A stretch of 64,000 nt of DNA, from assembly GCF_033446685.1 (NCBI RefSeq), contig NZ_JAWQLY010000015.1, positions 12,504 to 76,503 on the forward strand, given 5' to 3'. Positions 46,545 to 55,429 of the stretch are shown one piece after another. The notes below the pieces were generated by a model that saw only the letters and a program-made list of their open reading frames with translations, had not been told where the DNA came from and searched no databases. Every line of letters starts with the position of its first letter. Positions within the stretch are counted from its first letter, which is position 1. A program made the translations under genes and the position numbers. The stretch is from Modicisalibacter sp033446685 (lineage in GTDB: Bacteria; Pseudomonadota; Gammaproteobacteria; Pseudomonadales; Halomonadaceae).

Positions 46545-46577
46545 AAAACCCCCGGTCGCATCGCGACCGGGGGTTTT
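46545..46577 (+). terminator. Strong orphan terminator
   Basis: 15-bp perfect stem (46545-46559 with 46563-46577), 3-nt loop, ending in TTTT. No plus-strand gene is recognised upstream, and the betT gene has its own separate terminator 13 bp further on. Confidence 0.75.
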
Positions 46578-46589
46578 CTCATTGAAACC

Positions 46590-46618
46590 AAAGGCCGGCC
46601 GCAGAACGGCCGGCCTTT
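46590..46618 (-). terminator. Terminator of betT
   Basis: 12-bp perfect stem (46590-46601 with 46607-46618), 5-nt loop, starting six bases past the betT stop codon; the stem's own base ends in UUU on the minus strand. Confidence 0.75.
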
Positions 46619-46623
46619 ATGCC

Positions 46624-48687
46624 TTAGGAAGGCGGCTGTTCCGGGCTGTCGGGCATGTTGATATGCCCCGGTTCCAGCCGGTTCAAGTGCAGGAACTGCA
46701 TGTGCAGTTCGTATTGGTCGAGGATGTCGCCGATCACCTGGTCGCGGGTGTAGCCCATCAGGTCGTAGCCCTGGCTACCCTCGAGCAGGTACACCTCCAG
46801 CCGGTAGTAGCGCGAGTCGGCATGCGGGGCATGCATGGCGAACCCGGGCGTTACAAAGCCCTGACTCCAGATCTGGTAGGTGAAGTTCTGCTCGTCCTCG
46901 AAGTCGACGTTGAGCGACAGATAGTCGTCGCCGTTCTGTTCGCCTTCGTGGATCGCAACGCCCACGCCCTGTTCTTTCAGCGAATCGCGCACGGCTTCCA
47001 TAGCCGGCCTGCAGGTCTCGTCCATGAAGCGCCGCGCCTGCTTCTTGTCGGGGAAGCTCATGGCGCGCTTCAAGCGCTGCTGCCAGTTGCGCGTATCGCG
47101 TTCGCCACCGCCGCCGGTACGCCCGGAAAGCTGGCCGGCCAGGCTCAGGCGCCGGCTGTCCTCCTTGAAGGCCTCGAGCTTAAGCGCCTTGAGCAGGCCG
47201 GCCATCATGAAGAACAGCACGATCGAGAACGGCAGGCCGGTGATCACCACCGCGCTCTGCAGCGTGGACAGGCCGCCGGCGAGCAGCAGCGACAGCGTCA
47301 GGATGCCGATCACCGCCGACCACAGGATGCGCATCCAGATCGGCGCATCGCTGTTGACGTTCTTGAGCTTCGAGGTGAAGTTCGAGAGTACCAGCGCGCC
47401 GGAATCCCCCGAGGTAATGAAGAACACGATCGCCAGGATACTCACTGCAATGGTCGTGAAGATCGGCCAAGGGTATTGCTCGAGGAACAGGTAGATGCCG
47501 GACGGCGGATTATCCATCACCTGCTGGCCGAACTCGGTGGCGCCGTTGATCGCCATGTCGATGGCGCTGTTACCCAGCAACGACATCCACAGGAACATGA
47601 AGATGATCGGCAGCGTCATGGTGCCGAGCACGAAGGTGCGAATGGTGCGGCCACGCGAGATGCGCGCCAGGAACAGCCCGACGAACGGCCCCCAGGCGAT
47701 CCACCAGGCCCAGAAGAACAGCGTCCAGCCGTTCAGCCACTGGGTCGGCCGGTCGAAGGCATAAGTGTTGAACGACAGGCTGATGAAGTTGGACAGGTAA
47801 TCGCCGACGTTCATCACCAGCGCGTTGAGCAGAAAGATCGTCTTGCCGGCGAACAGCACGAACAGCAGCAGCAGTACCGCGAGCAGGATGTTGAACTCGG
47901 AAAGCCGACGAATGCCGCGCTCCACCCCGGTCACCGCGGAGATGGTCGCGAACAGCACGATGGCCAGCACCAGCACGACCTGGGTCCAGGTGCTTTCGGG
48001 AATGCCGAACATGTAGTCCAGCCCGAAGTTGAGCTGAATCACGCCGATGCCCAGGCTGGCGGCGATGCCGAAGACCGTGCCCAGCACCGCGGCAGTGTCG
48101 ACCACATGACCGATGGTGCCGTAGATCTTGTCGCCGAAGATCGGGTAGAGCGCGCTGCTAATGGTCAATGGCAGGTTGTGGCGATAGCTGAAGAAGGCCA
48201 GCGCCATGCCCACCAGGGTGTAGATGCCCCAACCGGAAAGCCCCCAGTGCAGGAAGGTCAGTTCCATGGCGTGACGCGCCGCGGCGACCTGATCGTCGGG
48301 CGCGTTGGGCGCGTTGTAGAACTGGGTCAGCGGTTCGGCCAGCGCGAAGAAGATCACCCCGATACCGATCCCCGCGGAGAACAGCATCGCCGACCACGAG
48401 AAGATGTTGAAGTCGGGTCGCGAGTGTTCGGGCCCCAGGCGGATATTGCCGTAGCGCGACAGCCCCAGGTAGATCACGAAGATCAGGTAGATCACCACGG
48501 TCAGGAAGTAATACCAACCGAAGGTGTTGGCGATCCAGCCGAGGATGGCGTTGATGACCGTGTTGGCCTGTTCGGTGGCGATCATCGCCCACAGCGAGAA
48601 GGCGACGATGCCGACCACCGAACTGTAGAACACCGGTCCATTGAGACGATCGCCTGGCGTCGCCTCATTGTTGGATTGTGTCGTCAT
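46624..48687 (-). CDS. betT: BCCT family choline transporter (BetT type)
   Basis: 687 residues, the length of proton-coupled BetT proteins. Twelve transmembrane segments span about 20-500. The unwound TM motif is SAGIGIGVIFFALAEP (about 103-118), and the substrate-box helix reads WAWWIAWGPFVGLFLARISRGRTIR, with the conserved tryptophans that hold the trimethylammonium group. A hydrophilic regulatory C-terminal domain of about 160 residues (from about 525) is characteristic of BetT and confers osmotic control. It imports choline for glycine betaine synthesis. No betIBA genes are adjacent in the window. Confidence 0.92.
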   Translation of the reverse strand: MTTQSNNEATPGDRLNGPVFYSSVVGIVAFSLWAMIATEQANTVINAILGWIANTFGWYYFLTVVIYLIFVIYLGLSRYGNIRLGPEHSRPDFNIFSWSAMLFSAGIGIGVIFFALAEPLTQFYNAPNAPDDQVAAARHAMELTFLHWGLSGWGIYTLVGMALAFFSYRHNLPLTISSALYPIFGDKIYGTIGHVVDTAAVLGTVFGIAASLGIGVIQLNFGLDYMFGIPESTWTQVVLVLAIVLFATISAVTGVERGIRRLSEFNILLAVLLLLFVLFAGKTIFLLNALVMNVGDYLSNFISLSFNTYAFDRPTQWLNGWTLFFWAWWIAWGPFVGLFLARISRGRTIRTFVLGTMTLPIIFMFLWMSLLGNSAIDMAINGATEFGQQVMDNPPSGIYLFLEQYPWPIFTTIAVSILAIVFFITSGDSGALVLSNFTSKLKNVNSDAPIWMRILWSAVIGILTLSLLLAGGLSTLQSAVVITGLPFSIVLFFMMAGLLKALKLEAFKEDSRRLSLAGQLSGRTGGGGERDTRNWQQRLKRAMSFPDKKQARRFMDETCRPAMEAVRDSLKEQGVGVAIHEGEQNGDDYLSLNVDFEDEQNFTYQIWSQGFVTPGFAMHAPHADSRYYRLEVYLLEGSQGYDLMGYTRDQVIGDILDQYELHMQFLHLNRLEPGHINMPDSPEQPPS

Positions 48688-48998
48688 AGGAGTTCCTGAT
48701 TTGGTTCAGGCAAGGTTTGCGTTCACGATAGCGGCACACACAAAGCTCGGCACGCACACCACCGGCATGCGCCCGTTCCCCTATCGATGTCGGGGTATGT
48801 AAGCCATTTCCGCAGCTATTAGCTTAGAAGCAATACGGAAAAAAGCTGCTTATCGTTTGAGCGTCGCACGGAAACAATTATTTATGATTGAGTCAAGGCC
48901 CGAGCTGCGATTCACCGGCTGAGCGCGTCGCCGAGGACGTTTCCTCTATACTTCACCGCACATTGCCGCGCATGCCCCTAGACGACAAGGAGTCCCCG
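48688..48998. other. Divergent intergenic region between betT and the exported-protein gene
   Basis: 311 bp. Likely carries both promoters; AT-rich around 48800-48890. I cannot name a clear operator in it. Confidence 0.5.
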
Positions 48999-49682
48999 AT
49001 GCCCGCCCCACGTACCGCTGCGCTGTGTAGCGCCTTCCTCTTTTGTTACATGCTGAGCGTCACCGCGGCGGCGCAGCCGGCCGCCGGCGAGTGGCAGGCC
49101 TACGACGAGGCCCTGACCAGCGGCGCGCGCCAGGCCACGCTGTGGCGCTACGGCTGGGGCGGCGTCTATGCCGCCAGCCTGGCCAACAATCTCTATCAGG
49201 CCAGCGAAGCCGACGATCAGGATGATCGCTTCGACGGCAGGGTCGGCGCGGTGAAGTCGGCGCTGGCGCTGGGCGGCGTGATCACCGACCCGCAGCCGCA
49301 TCCAGCGGCGCATCGGCGTCTCGAGGCCTTGGCCGAACAGGGCGACCGCGAGGCGCTCAATGACGCCCGCGAGCTGATGCGCGCCACCGCCGCCGAGGAG
49401 CGGGCTCGGCACGCCTGGCAGGCGCGGCTCGATTCGTTGGTGGTCAACACCCTCGGCGGGCTGGCGATCGGCGTCGGCGACGACCGCCCGCGCGACGGCC
49501 TGGTCAACTTCGCCACCGGCATGCTGGTCGGCGAACTCCAGATCTGGACCCAACCCACCCAGGCCGGCGCCGCGCTCAATCGCTTCCAGCCCGCCACGCT
49601 GTCGCTGGGCGACAATCGCCTCGATTACCAGTATGCCTGGGTGCTCACGCCCAGCCAGGTGGGTGTGAACATCCGCTACTGA
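48999..49682 (+). CDS. Exported protein of unknown function
   Basis: 227 residues from ATG 48999 (AAGGAG upstream; the in-frame upstream extension to 48888 is not needed). A signal peptide covers about 1-24. The mature protein starts with helices around GWGGVYAASLANNLYQASEADDQDDRFDGRVGA (cited in parts), then AVKSALALGGVITDPQ. The C-terminus is beta-rich (LDYQYAWVLTPSQVGVNIRY), ending in aromatic residues as outer-membrane proteins do. I recognise no family. Monocistronic. Confidence 0.75.
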   Translation: MPAPRTAALCSAFLFCYMLSVTAAAQPAAGEWQAYDEALTSGARQATLWRYGWGGVYAASLANNLYQASEADDQDDRFDGRVGAVKSALALGGVITDPQPHPAAHRRLEALAEQGDREALNDARELMRATAAEERARHAWQARLDSLVVNTLGGLAIGVGDDRPRDGLVNFATGMLVGELQIWTQPTQAGAALNRFQPATLSLGDNRLDYQYAWVLTPSQVGVNIRY

Positions 49683-49743
49683 GCATGCTTGAGCCGGGCC
49701 AGCCCTACTGTGCGTCTCGCCGATCGCGGCTGGTCAGGGCGCG

Positions 49744-49764
49744 TTTTGTTATGTTATAACCTTT
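49744..49764 (+). promoter_or_regulatory. Zur-like operator upstream of the znu operon
   Basis: TTTTGTTATGTTATAACCTTT contains the palindrome GTTATAAC and resembles the Zur box TGTTATAWTATAACA with a degenerate left arm. It sits about 40-60 bp before the first ORF of a zinc-uptake operon. Confidence 0.6.
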
Positions 49765-49802
49765 CCGGCTTTTTCACTGGTCCAACCCAAGAACGTATCC
49801 GC

Positions 49803-49949
49803 ATGGCACACCGACACCATCATCGGCCCGATGGGCCCTGTCATTTTTCGCTGATGTCGCTTTCGGCGCGCCGCCGGCTGCTGATGGCGCTCGCTCCGCT
49901 GGCGCTGCTGTGGCTGGCGGTCGCCTGGGCTAATGGAGCGCTCGGCTGA
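49803..49949 (+). CDS. Small His-rich membrane protein leading the znu operon
   Basis: 48 residues: a soluble His-rich start (MAHRHHHRPDGPCH) then one hydrophobic segment (about residues 25-46). Its stop shares a base with the znuC start (TGATG at 49947-49951), so the genes are translationally coupled. The His/Cys start suggests zinc binding, perhaps as a sensor leader or partner of ZnuB. I know no named family. Note that most of its codons are read, so a real product is favoured over a chance frame. Confidence 0.6.
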   Translation: MAHRHHHRPDGPCHFSLMSLSARRRLLMALAPLALLWLAVAWANGALG

Positions 49950-50698
49950 TGGCACGTCTGCGACTCGACGACCTGCAGCTCGCTCAGGGCGGGCGCACCG
50001 TGATCGAGCATCTCGACGGCGCCTTCCCCGACGGCGCCATCACCGCGCTGATCGGCGCCAACGGCGCCGGCAAGAGCACCCTGATCCAGGCGATCATGGG
50101 CGTGCTGCCGCCGGTCGCCGGGCGCATCGACTGCCAGGTGCCGCGCGAGCGACGCGCCTGGCTGCCCCAGCAGCTGGCGCTGGACCTGAGCTTCCCGATG
50201 AGCGTCGAGGAGCTGGTGATGGCCGGCTGCTGGCCGGTGCGCGGCGCCTTCAAGGGCTATCACCCGGCGCACTACCGCCAGGCCCGCACGGTCATGCAGC
50301 GCCTGGGTATCTCGCGACTCGCCCACCGTCCGCTGGGCGAGCTGTCCGGCGGCCAGCGCCAGCGCGCCCTGCTCGGCCGCACCCTGATGCAGGAGGCCGA
50401 GCTGCTGCTGCTCGACGAGCCGTTCGCCAACGTCGACAGCGAGACCGTCGGCGTGATCGCCGAGGTCCTGCGCGAAATGGCCGCCCGGGGCACCACCATC
50501 ATCGTCGTGCTTCACGACCTGGAGCAGCTCGCCGCGCTGGCCGGCTGCGTGCTGCAACTGGCCGGCGGCCACGGTCATTGGCGCGAGCCGCGCGAGTTGC
50601 TCGCCGACTATGGTATGGGCATCGGCGCGGACAACGCCCGCGCGCCGCACCTGCCGCTGAATCTGGCGGGACTGAAGACGCCGGGGGCCGCACGATGA
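49949..50698 (+). CDS. znuC: Zinc ABC transporter ATP-binding protein
   Basis: 249 residues. Walker A GANGAGKST (about 36-44), the ABC signature LSGGQRQRALLGR (about 135-147), Walker B LLLLDEPFANVD (about 155-166) and the H-loop VLHDLEQL are all intact. It powers the ZnuB permease for high-affinity zinc import. Overlaps znuB as ATGA. Placed behind a Zur-like box. Confidence 0.95.
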   Translation: MARLRLDDLQLAQGGRTVIEHLDGAFPDGAITALIGANGAGKSTLIQAIMGVLPPVAGRIDCQVPRERRAWLPQQLALDLSFPMSVEELVMAGCWPVRGAFKGYHPAHYRQARTVMQRLGISRLAHRPLGELSGGQRQRALLGRTLMQEAELLLLDEPFANVDSETVGVIAEVLREMAARGTTIIVVLHDLEQLAALAGCVLQLAGGHGHWREPRELLADYGMGIGADNARAPHLPLNLAGLKTPGAAR

Positions 50699-51633
50699 TC
50701 GATACGCTCAATAGCCTGCTGCTCGCCCCGCTGAACGATTACGGCTTCATGCGCCGCGCGCTGATCGCCGGGCTGGCGCTGTCGCTGGCCGCGCCGCCGC
50801 TGGGGGTGTTTCTGATGCTGCGCGGCATGAGCCTGATCGGCGACGCCATGGCCCACGCCATCCTGCCCGGCGTGGCGCTGGGCTTTCTGCTCGGCGGCTT
50901 CTCGCTGCCGGCGATGAGCCTCGGCGGCATCCTCTCGGGGCTGGTGGTCGCCGGGCTGGCGGGCAGCGTCTCGCAACTCACCGGCCACCGCGAGGACGCC
51001 GCGATGGCCAGCTTCTACCTGATCTCGCTGGCCGCCGGGGTCATGCTGGTGTCGCTGGGCGGCAGTAGCGTCGATCTGACCCATGTGCTGTTCGGCTCGA
51101 TCCTCGCCGTCGACACCACCGCGCTGCTGCTGATCGCCGCGGTGTGCAGCGTCACCGTGATCGTCCTCGCACTGAGCTTTCGCGCGCTGGTCGTGGAATG
51201 CCTCGACCCGCTGTTCCTGCGCAGCCAGGGCGTGCGCAGCGGGCTGATTCAGGGCGTGTTCCTGGGCCTGGTGGTGCTCAACCTGACCGCCGGCTTCCAG
51301 ACCCTGGGCACGCTGATGGCGGTGGGCCTGATGATGCTGCCGGCGACCGCCGCGCGCTTCTGGTCGAAGCGCCTCGAGGGACTGATCGGTCTGGCGGTGG
51401 TGATCGCGCTGTTCGCCAGCACCGGCGGGCTGCTGCTGTCGTATCACTTCAGCCTGCCCTCGGGGCCGAGCATCATCCTGCTGGCCGGCGCCGTGTATGT
51501 GCTTTCCGCACTGCTGGGCCGGCACCACAGCCTGTTGGCGCACTGGCGTCGCAGCGCGACGCCGCTGGAAAGCGCCGATGGCGAAAGTGCTGATCCTGAA
51601 AGCACCGATCACGAAAGCGCGCCGACGCGCTGA
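50695..51633 (+). CDS. znuB: Zinc ABC transporter permease
   Basis: 312 residues from ATG 50695, overlapping znuC by four bases. About eight or nine transmembrane segments of the ABC-3 family, with GMSLIGDAMAHAILPGVALGF (about 43-63) as the conserved cytoplasmic-loop motif. The last about 25 residues are an acidic, imperfect four- to five-residue repeat (ESADGESADPESTDHES), absent from typical ZnuB. Confidence 0.94.
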   Translation: MIDTLNSLLLAPLNDYGFMRRALIAGLALSLAAPPLGVFLMLRGMSLIGDAMAHAILPGVALGFLLGGFSLPAMSLGGILSGLVVAGLAGSVSQLTGHREDAAMASFYLISLAAGVMLVSLGGSSVDLTHVLFGSILAVDTTALLLIAAVCSVTVIVLALSFRALVVECLDPLFLRSQGVRSGLIQGVFLGLVVLNLTAGFQTLGTLMAVGLMMLPATAARFWSKRLEGLIGLAVVIALFASTGGLLLSYHFSLPSGPSIILLAGAVYVLSALLGRHHSLLAHWRRSATPLESADGESADPESTDHESAPTR

Positions 51634-51673
51634 GCGCCAGCGTCCCCTCCTCGACCGACAAGGAAAAACCGCC

Positions 51674-52708
51674 ATGCACCACCGTATTGCCCTCGGCCTG
51701 CTCTGCGGCGCCCTCGCGCTGGGAACGGCCGGCGCCAGCCAGGCCCGCGAGCCGCTGAACGTGGTCACCAGCTTCAGCGTGCTCGCCGACATGGTCGAGC
51801 AGGTCGGCGGCGAGCATGTCGCCGTCACCTCATTGGTCGGCCCCGACAGCGACAGTCACGTCTACAGTCCCAGTCCGGCCGACGCCCGGCGGCTCGCCCA
51901 GGCCGACCTGGTGGTCTTCAACGGCCTGCAGTTCGAAGGCTGGATGAACCGCCTGCTCGACGCCGGTAACTACCAGGGCGTCACGGTGACCGCCACCGAC
52001 GGCATCGAGCCGCTGGCCTTCACCGACGCCGACCACGGCGCGCCGGCCGAGGCCGAGCATGCGGATCACGACCATGACGACGCTGATCACGAGCACGAGC
52101 ATGATCACGGCGAGCATGCACAACACGCCAGTCATGACGAACACGCCGGCCATGAGCATCAGCATGGCGATCTCGACCCCCATGCCTGGCTGGACGTCGC
52201 GCGCGCCGAGCAGTACGTCGCCAATATCCGCGACGGCCTGGCCGAAGTCGACCCGCAGCATGCCGAGGATTACCGCACCGCCGCCCAGCGCTACCTGGAA
52301 GAGCTCGACGCCCTGGATGCCGAGATTCGTGAACTGATGAGCGCCATCCCCGCCGGGCGGCGTAGCGTGGTCACCGGCCACGATGCCTTCGAATACTTCG
52401 GCGAAGCCTACGACGTGCGCTTTTTGTCGCCGGTGGGGCTCAACACCGCCGCCGAGCCGGCCGCCGCCGAGCTGGCACGACTGGTCGACTTCATTCAGAA
52501 AAATCAGGTCAAGGCGCTGTTCTACGAGAACATCACCAGCCCCGCGCTGATTCGCCAGCTCGCCGAGGAAGCCGACCTGAAGGTCGCCGGGACGCTCTAC
52601 TCCGGCGCGCTGGCCAGCGACGGCGAAGCGAGCACCTACGTCGGCATGATGCGCCACAACGCACAGACCATGCACGACGGCCTGAGCGGCGACGCCGCGT
52701 CGCACTGA
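51674..52708 (+). CDS. znuA: Zinc ABC transporter periplasmic binding protein
   Basis: 344 residues from ATG 51674; signal peptide about 1-24. Zinc ligands of cluster 9 binding proteins are His62 (DSDSHVYSP), His170 (DPHAWLD) and His236 (GHDAFEYF). A loop of about 45 residues (119-166) holds roughly 18 His alternating with Asp/Glu, the zinc-scavenging loop of ZnuA. It captures zinc in the periplasm for ZnuBC. Last gene of the operon, 40 nt after znuB. Confidence 0.96.
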   Translation: MHHRIALGLLCGALALGTAGASQAREPLNVVTSFSVLADMVEQVGGEHVAVTSLVGPDSDSHVYSPSPADARRLAQADLVVFNGLQFEGWMNRLLDAGNYQGVTVTATDGIEPLAFTDADHGAPAEAEHADHDHDDADHEHEHDHGEHAQHASHDEHAGHEHQHGDLDPHAWLDVARAEQYVANIRDGLAEVDPQHAEDYRTAAQRYLEELDALDAEIRELMSAIPAGRRSVVTGHDAFEYFGEAYDVRFLSPVGLNTAAEPAAAELARLVDFIQKNQVKALFYENITSPALIRQLAEEADLKVAGTLYSGALASDGEASTYVGMMRHNAQTMHDGLSGDAASH

Positions 52709-52806
52709 GCAGCGCGACGCCGCCGTGCATGGGCGTCAGTCCGACCAACAGCGGCAACGCAAGATGGTGGTGCTCACGACAGCGGAGCGCCTGGCAAGGA
52801 AACGCA

Positions 52807-52830
52807 AGGACCGCCCGGGTGGGCGGTCCT
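52807..52830. terminator. Hairpin between znuA and the chemoreceptor gene
   Basis: 10-bp perfect stem (52807-52816 with 52821-52830), 4-nt loop, lying between convergent genes. No strong U tract on either strand. Confidence 0.55.
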
Positions 52831-52852
52831 GAAGCATCATGCAGCGAGTGAC

Positions 52853-54529
52853 CTAGAAGTCGGCCCACTCCTCTTGGGGCGAGCCAGCGCCTACCGCCGT
52901 GCGCGACTGGCTGCGGGCCGGCAGTTGACGGGGCGGCGCCGGCTGGCGCGGGGCATGGGCCACTTTGGGGGCCGCGGCGGCATTCTCGCCACGGAAGAAG
53001 GACACTTCCTTCAACAGGGCGCTGGCCTGCTCCTGCAGCGAGCGGCTGGCAGCACTCGACTCCTCGACCAGGCTGGCGTTCTGCTGGGTCACCGCATCCA
53101 TCTGCGTCACGGCCGTGTTGACCTGATCGATGCCCTGCGCCTGCTCGCGGCTGGCCACGGCGATCTCGCCCACCAGGCCGGTGACCTGACGGATGCTGGT
53201 GACGATCTCGGTCAGTGTCTTCCCGGCCTGATCGACCAGGGTGGAGCCGGCCTCGACTCGCGACACACTCTCGCCCACCAGGCCCTTGATCTCCTTGGCG
53301 GCATTGGCGCTGCGTCCGGCCAGGTTGCGCACTTCGTTGGCCACCACGGCGAAGCCGCGTCCCTGCTCGCCGGCGCGGGCCGCTTCGACCGATGCGTTGA
53401 GGGCCAGCAGGTTGGTCTGGAAGGCGATCTGATCGATCAGGCCGACGATGCTGGCGATCTTGTTGCTGGAGTGACTGATCTCACCCATGGCCACGACCGC
53501 CTGCTGGGCGACCTCACCGCCCTTCTGGGCCTGCTGGCTGACGCCTTGCACCAGCTGGTCGGCCTGGCTGGCGTTGTCGGCGTTCTGGCGTACGGTGGCG
53601 GTGATCTCGTCCATGGAGGCAGCGGTTTCCTCCAGGCTGGAAGCCTGATCCTGAGTGCGTCGGCTGAGATCGTCGTTGCCCTGGGCGATCTCGTCGGCGG
53701 CGACGTTCACCGATTCGGCGTTACGCCGCACCGAACTCACGACGCTGGAGAACTTGGTCTCCATGGCCTTGAGCGCGTGGAGCATATCGCCGAATTCGTC
53801 CCGGCTGGTGATGTCGATCGAGTTGTCGAGCCTTCCATTGGCCATCGATTCGGCCAGGGCGCGTGCCTTGCCCAGCGGCGCCATGATGCCGCGGGTCAGC
53901 CACAGCGTCAGGCCGAGAGCCAGGAGTACCGAGAAGGCGATGACCGCGATCACCACATTGCGCAGCCACGCGGAGCGCTGGTTGGACTCCGCATAGTTGA
54001 GCTCGGCCTGGGCAACCTTGCGGTCGATGATGTCGCTGAGGCCATTGAGTACGGGGGAATACTCGGCGCGCAGTGCCGTCGTCGCGATCACGCGGGCCTG
54101 GTCGTAGTCGTTGGCGATCATGGAATCGTTGAGCTCTTCGATGCTCGCACGCAGGGTCAGCATGGCGGCGTGGAACTTTTCTGCGGCCGCCTTTTCTTCG
54201 GCGGTACTCACGCGCCCCGGGTAGTAGTTGGCCCAGGCCTGGTCGGCCAGGGCATCGTTATCGGCGACTTCTCCCTTGGTCACCGCCGCCGCTTCCGGGT
54301 CGCGGTCACGCTGCTCGGCAGTGATCTTGACCCGGTTGCTGAGCAGCGCGGTACGTATCTTGCCGAGTTCCATCAGGGTGACGAGATTCTCGTCGTAGGT
54401 CTGCTTGAGCGCCTGGTTGGCGGAGCTGGCGCTGTATAGCCCCAGGATGCCGACCACGATCAGCAATACGATGCAGGCGCCGAGGCTGACGGCCAGTCGA
54501 CGCTTAACGCTTTTCTTCAGGAACAGCAT
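52853..54529 (-). CDS. Methyl-accepting chemotaxis protein with a CheR-tether pentapeptide
   Basis: 558 residues from ATG 54529. Transmembrane segment 1 at about 10-30, a periplasmic four-helix-bundle (4HB_MCP) sensor about 31-185, transmembrane segment 2 about 190-210, HAMP about 211-265, then the cytoplasmic signalling helix pair with the highly conserved hairpin IDQIAFQTNLLALNASVEAARAGEQGRGFAVVANEVR (in parts, about 380-415). The C-terminus is a Pro/Ala/Arg linker ending EEWADF, a CheR/CheB-binding xWxxF pentapeptide. Ligand unknown; Tsr/Tar-like layout. Confidence 0.93.
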   Translation of the reverse strand: MLFLKKSVKRRLAVSLGACIVLLIVVGILGLYSASSANQALKQTYDENLVTLMELGKIRTALLSNRVKITAEQRDRDPEAAAVTKGEVADNDALADQAWANYYPGRVSTAEEKAAAEKFHAAMLTLRASIEELNDSMIANDYDQARVIATTALRAEYSPVLNGLSDIIDRKVAQAELNYAESNQRSAWLRNVVIAVIAFSVLLALGLTLWLTRGIMAPLGKARALAESMANGRLDNSIDITSRDEFGDMLHALKAMETKFSSVVSSVRRNAESVNVAADEIAQGNDDLSRRTQDQASSLEETAASMDEITATVRQNADNASQADQLVQGVSQQAQKGGEVAQQAVVAMGEISHSSNKIASIVGLIDQIAFQTNLLALNASVEAARAGEQGRGFAVVANEVRNLAGRSANAAKEIKGLVGESVSRVEAGSTLVDQAGKTLTEIVTSIRQVTGLVGEIAVASREQAQGIDQVNTAVTQMDAVTQQNASLVEESSAASRSLQEQASALLKEVSFFRGENAAAAPKVAHAPRQPAPPRQLPARSQSRTAVGAGSPQEEWADF

Positions 54530-54763
54530 GGTGACGGTTTCTCGCTGACGCCTGGCACCGCTGGAACGGGCTGTGCCGGGCTTTTGCTCGCTAGGACGGG
54601 GAGTGGCGAGGCAGCCAGGCGAAAGGATGGCTGTGTCGCTGTCATCATTATCGGGCAAAAGAACTAAGACTTTAGGATGGCACACAGCGCAATAGACGAT
54701 CGCCCACGCGCGAAGCCGTAGCCTTTGTTACTGTGCGGGAACACGCGCCGACAAGACATCGCC

Positions 54764-55429
54764 ATGCTGCAACTGACCGACGTCACCAAGAGCTACCCCA
54801 CCCCGCAAGGCCCGCTGTTCGTGCTCGATGGCGTCGATCTGCACCTGGCGCGCGGCGAAAGCCTCGCCCTGATGGGCGAGTCGGGCAGCGGCAAGTCGAC
54901 CCTCTTGCATCTCGCCGCGGGGCTCGACGTGCCCGATCGCGGCGAGATCCGGCTGGGCGGCGAGCGCCTCTCGGCGCTCGACGAAACCCGCCGCAGTGCG
55001 CTGCGCCGCCAGCGCCTGGGGCTGGTCTTTCAGCAGTTCCATCTGGTTCCCAGCCTGTCGGTGGCCGACAACCTGACCCTGCAGGCGCGCCTCGCCCAAC
55101 GCGAGGACCCGGCCTGGACGCGGCACCTGCTGGTCCGGCTGGGACTCGGCGGCCTCGAGGGGCGCTATCCCGAACAGCTCTCCGGCGGCCAGCAACAGCG
55201 CCTGGCGATCGGCCGCGCGCTGGCCGCACGCCCCGAGCTGCTGCTCGCCGACGAACCCACCGGCAACCTCGACGAGGCCGCCGCCGACGACGTGCTGGCC
55301 TTGCTGCAGACGCTGATCGCCGAGAGCGGCTGTGCGCTACTGATGGTCACCCATAGTGCACGAGTCGCCGCCCCGCTCGACCGCTGCGTGCAGCTAAAGC
55401 GCGGCCGGTTGGCCGTCGACGAGCCATGA
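54764..55429 (+). CDS. ABC transporter ATP-binding protein (LolD/AttE-like)
   Basis: 221 residues from ATG 54764. Walker A GESGSGKST (about 39-47), signature LSGGQQQRLAIGRALA (about 133-148), Walker B LLLADEPTGNLD (about 153-164) and H-loop VTHS. The VFQQFHLVPSLSVADN block is typical of LolD/MacB-type exporters that work on lipoproteins or cell-envelope molecules. ATGA overlap with the large permease next to it makes them one unit; with AttH they resemble the AttEFGH group. Confidence 0.9.
   Translation: MLQLTDVTKSYPTPQGPLFVLDGVDLHLARGESLALMGESGSGKSTLLHLAAGLDVPDRGEIRLGGERLSALDETRRSALRRQRLGLVFQQFHLVPSLSVADNLTLQARLAQREDPAWTRHLLVRLGLGGLEGRYPEQLSGGQQQRLAIGRALAARPELLLADEPTGNLDEAAADDVLALLQTLIAESGCALLMVTHSARVAAPLDRCVQLKRGRLAVDEP

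Larger units (their letters stand above)
46103..46623. other. Intergenic region with an orphan plus-strand terminator
   Basis: 521 bp without a convincing protein gene. Weak minus-strand frames (46077-46403 and 46246-46482) have no Shine-Dalgarno or homology I recognise. A -10-like TATACT lies at 46503-46508, about 40 bp ahead of a very strong plus-strand terminator, suggesting a short untranslated RNA or leader. Confidence 0.4.

Noticed and set aside
46450..48699. Very long plus-strand open frame opposite betT
   Set aside because: It mirrors the betT codons in a GC-rich genome, is rich in His/Gln/Arg/Asp and has no recognisable domain; betT on the other strand has full BCCT motifs.
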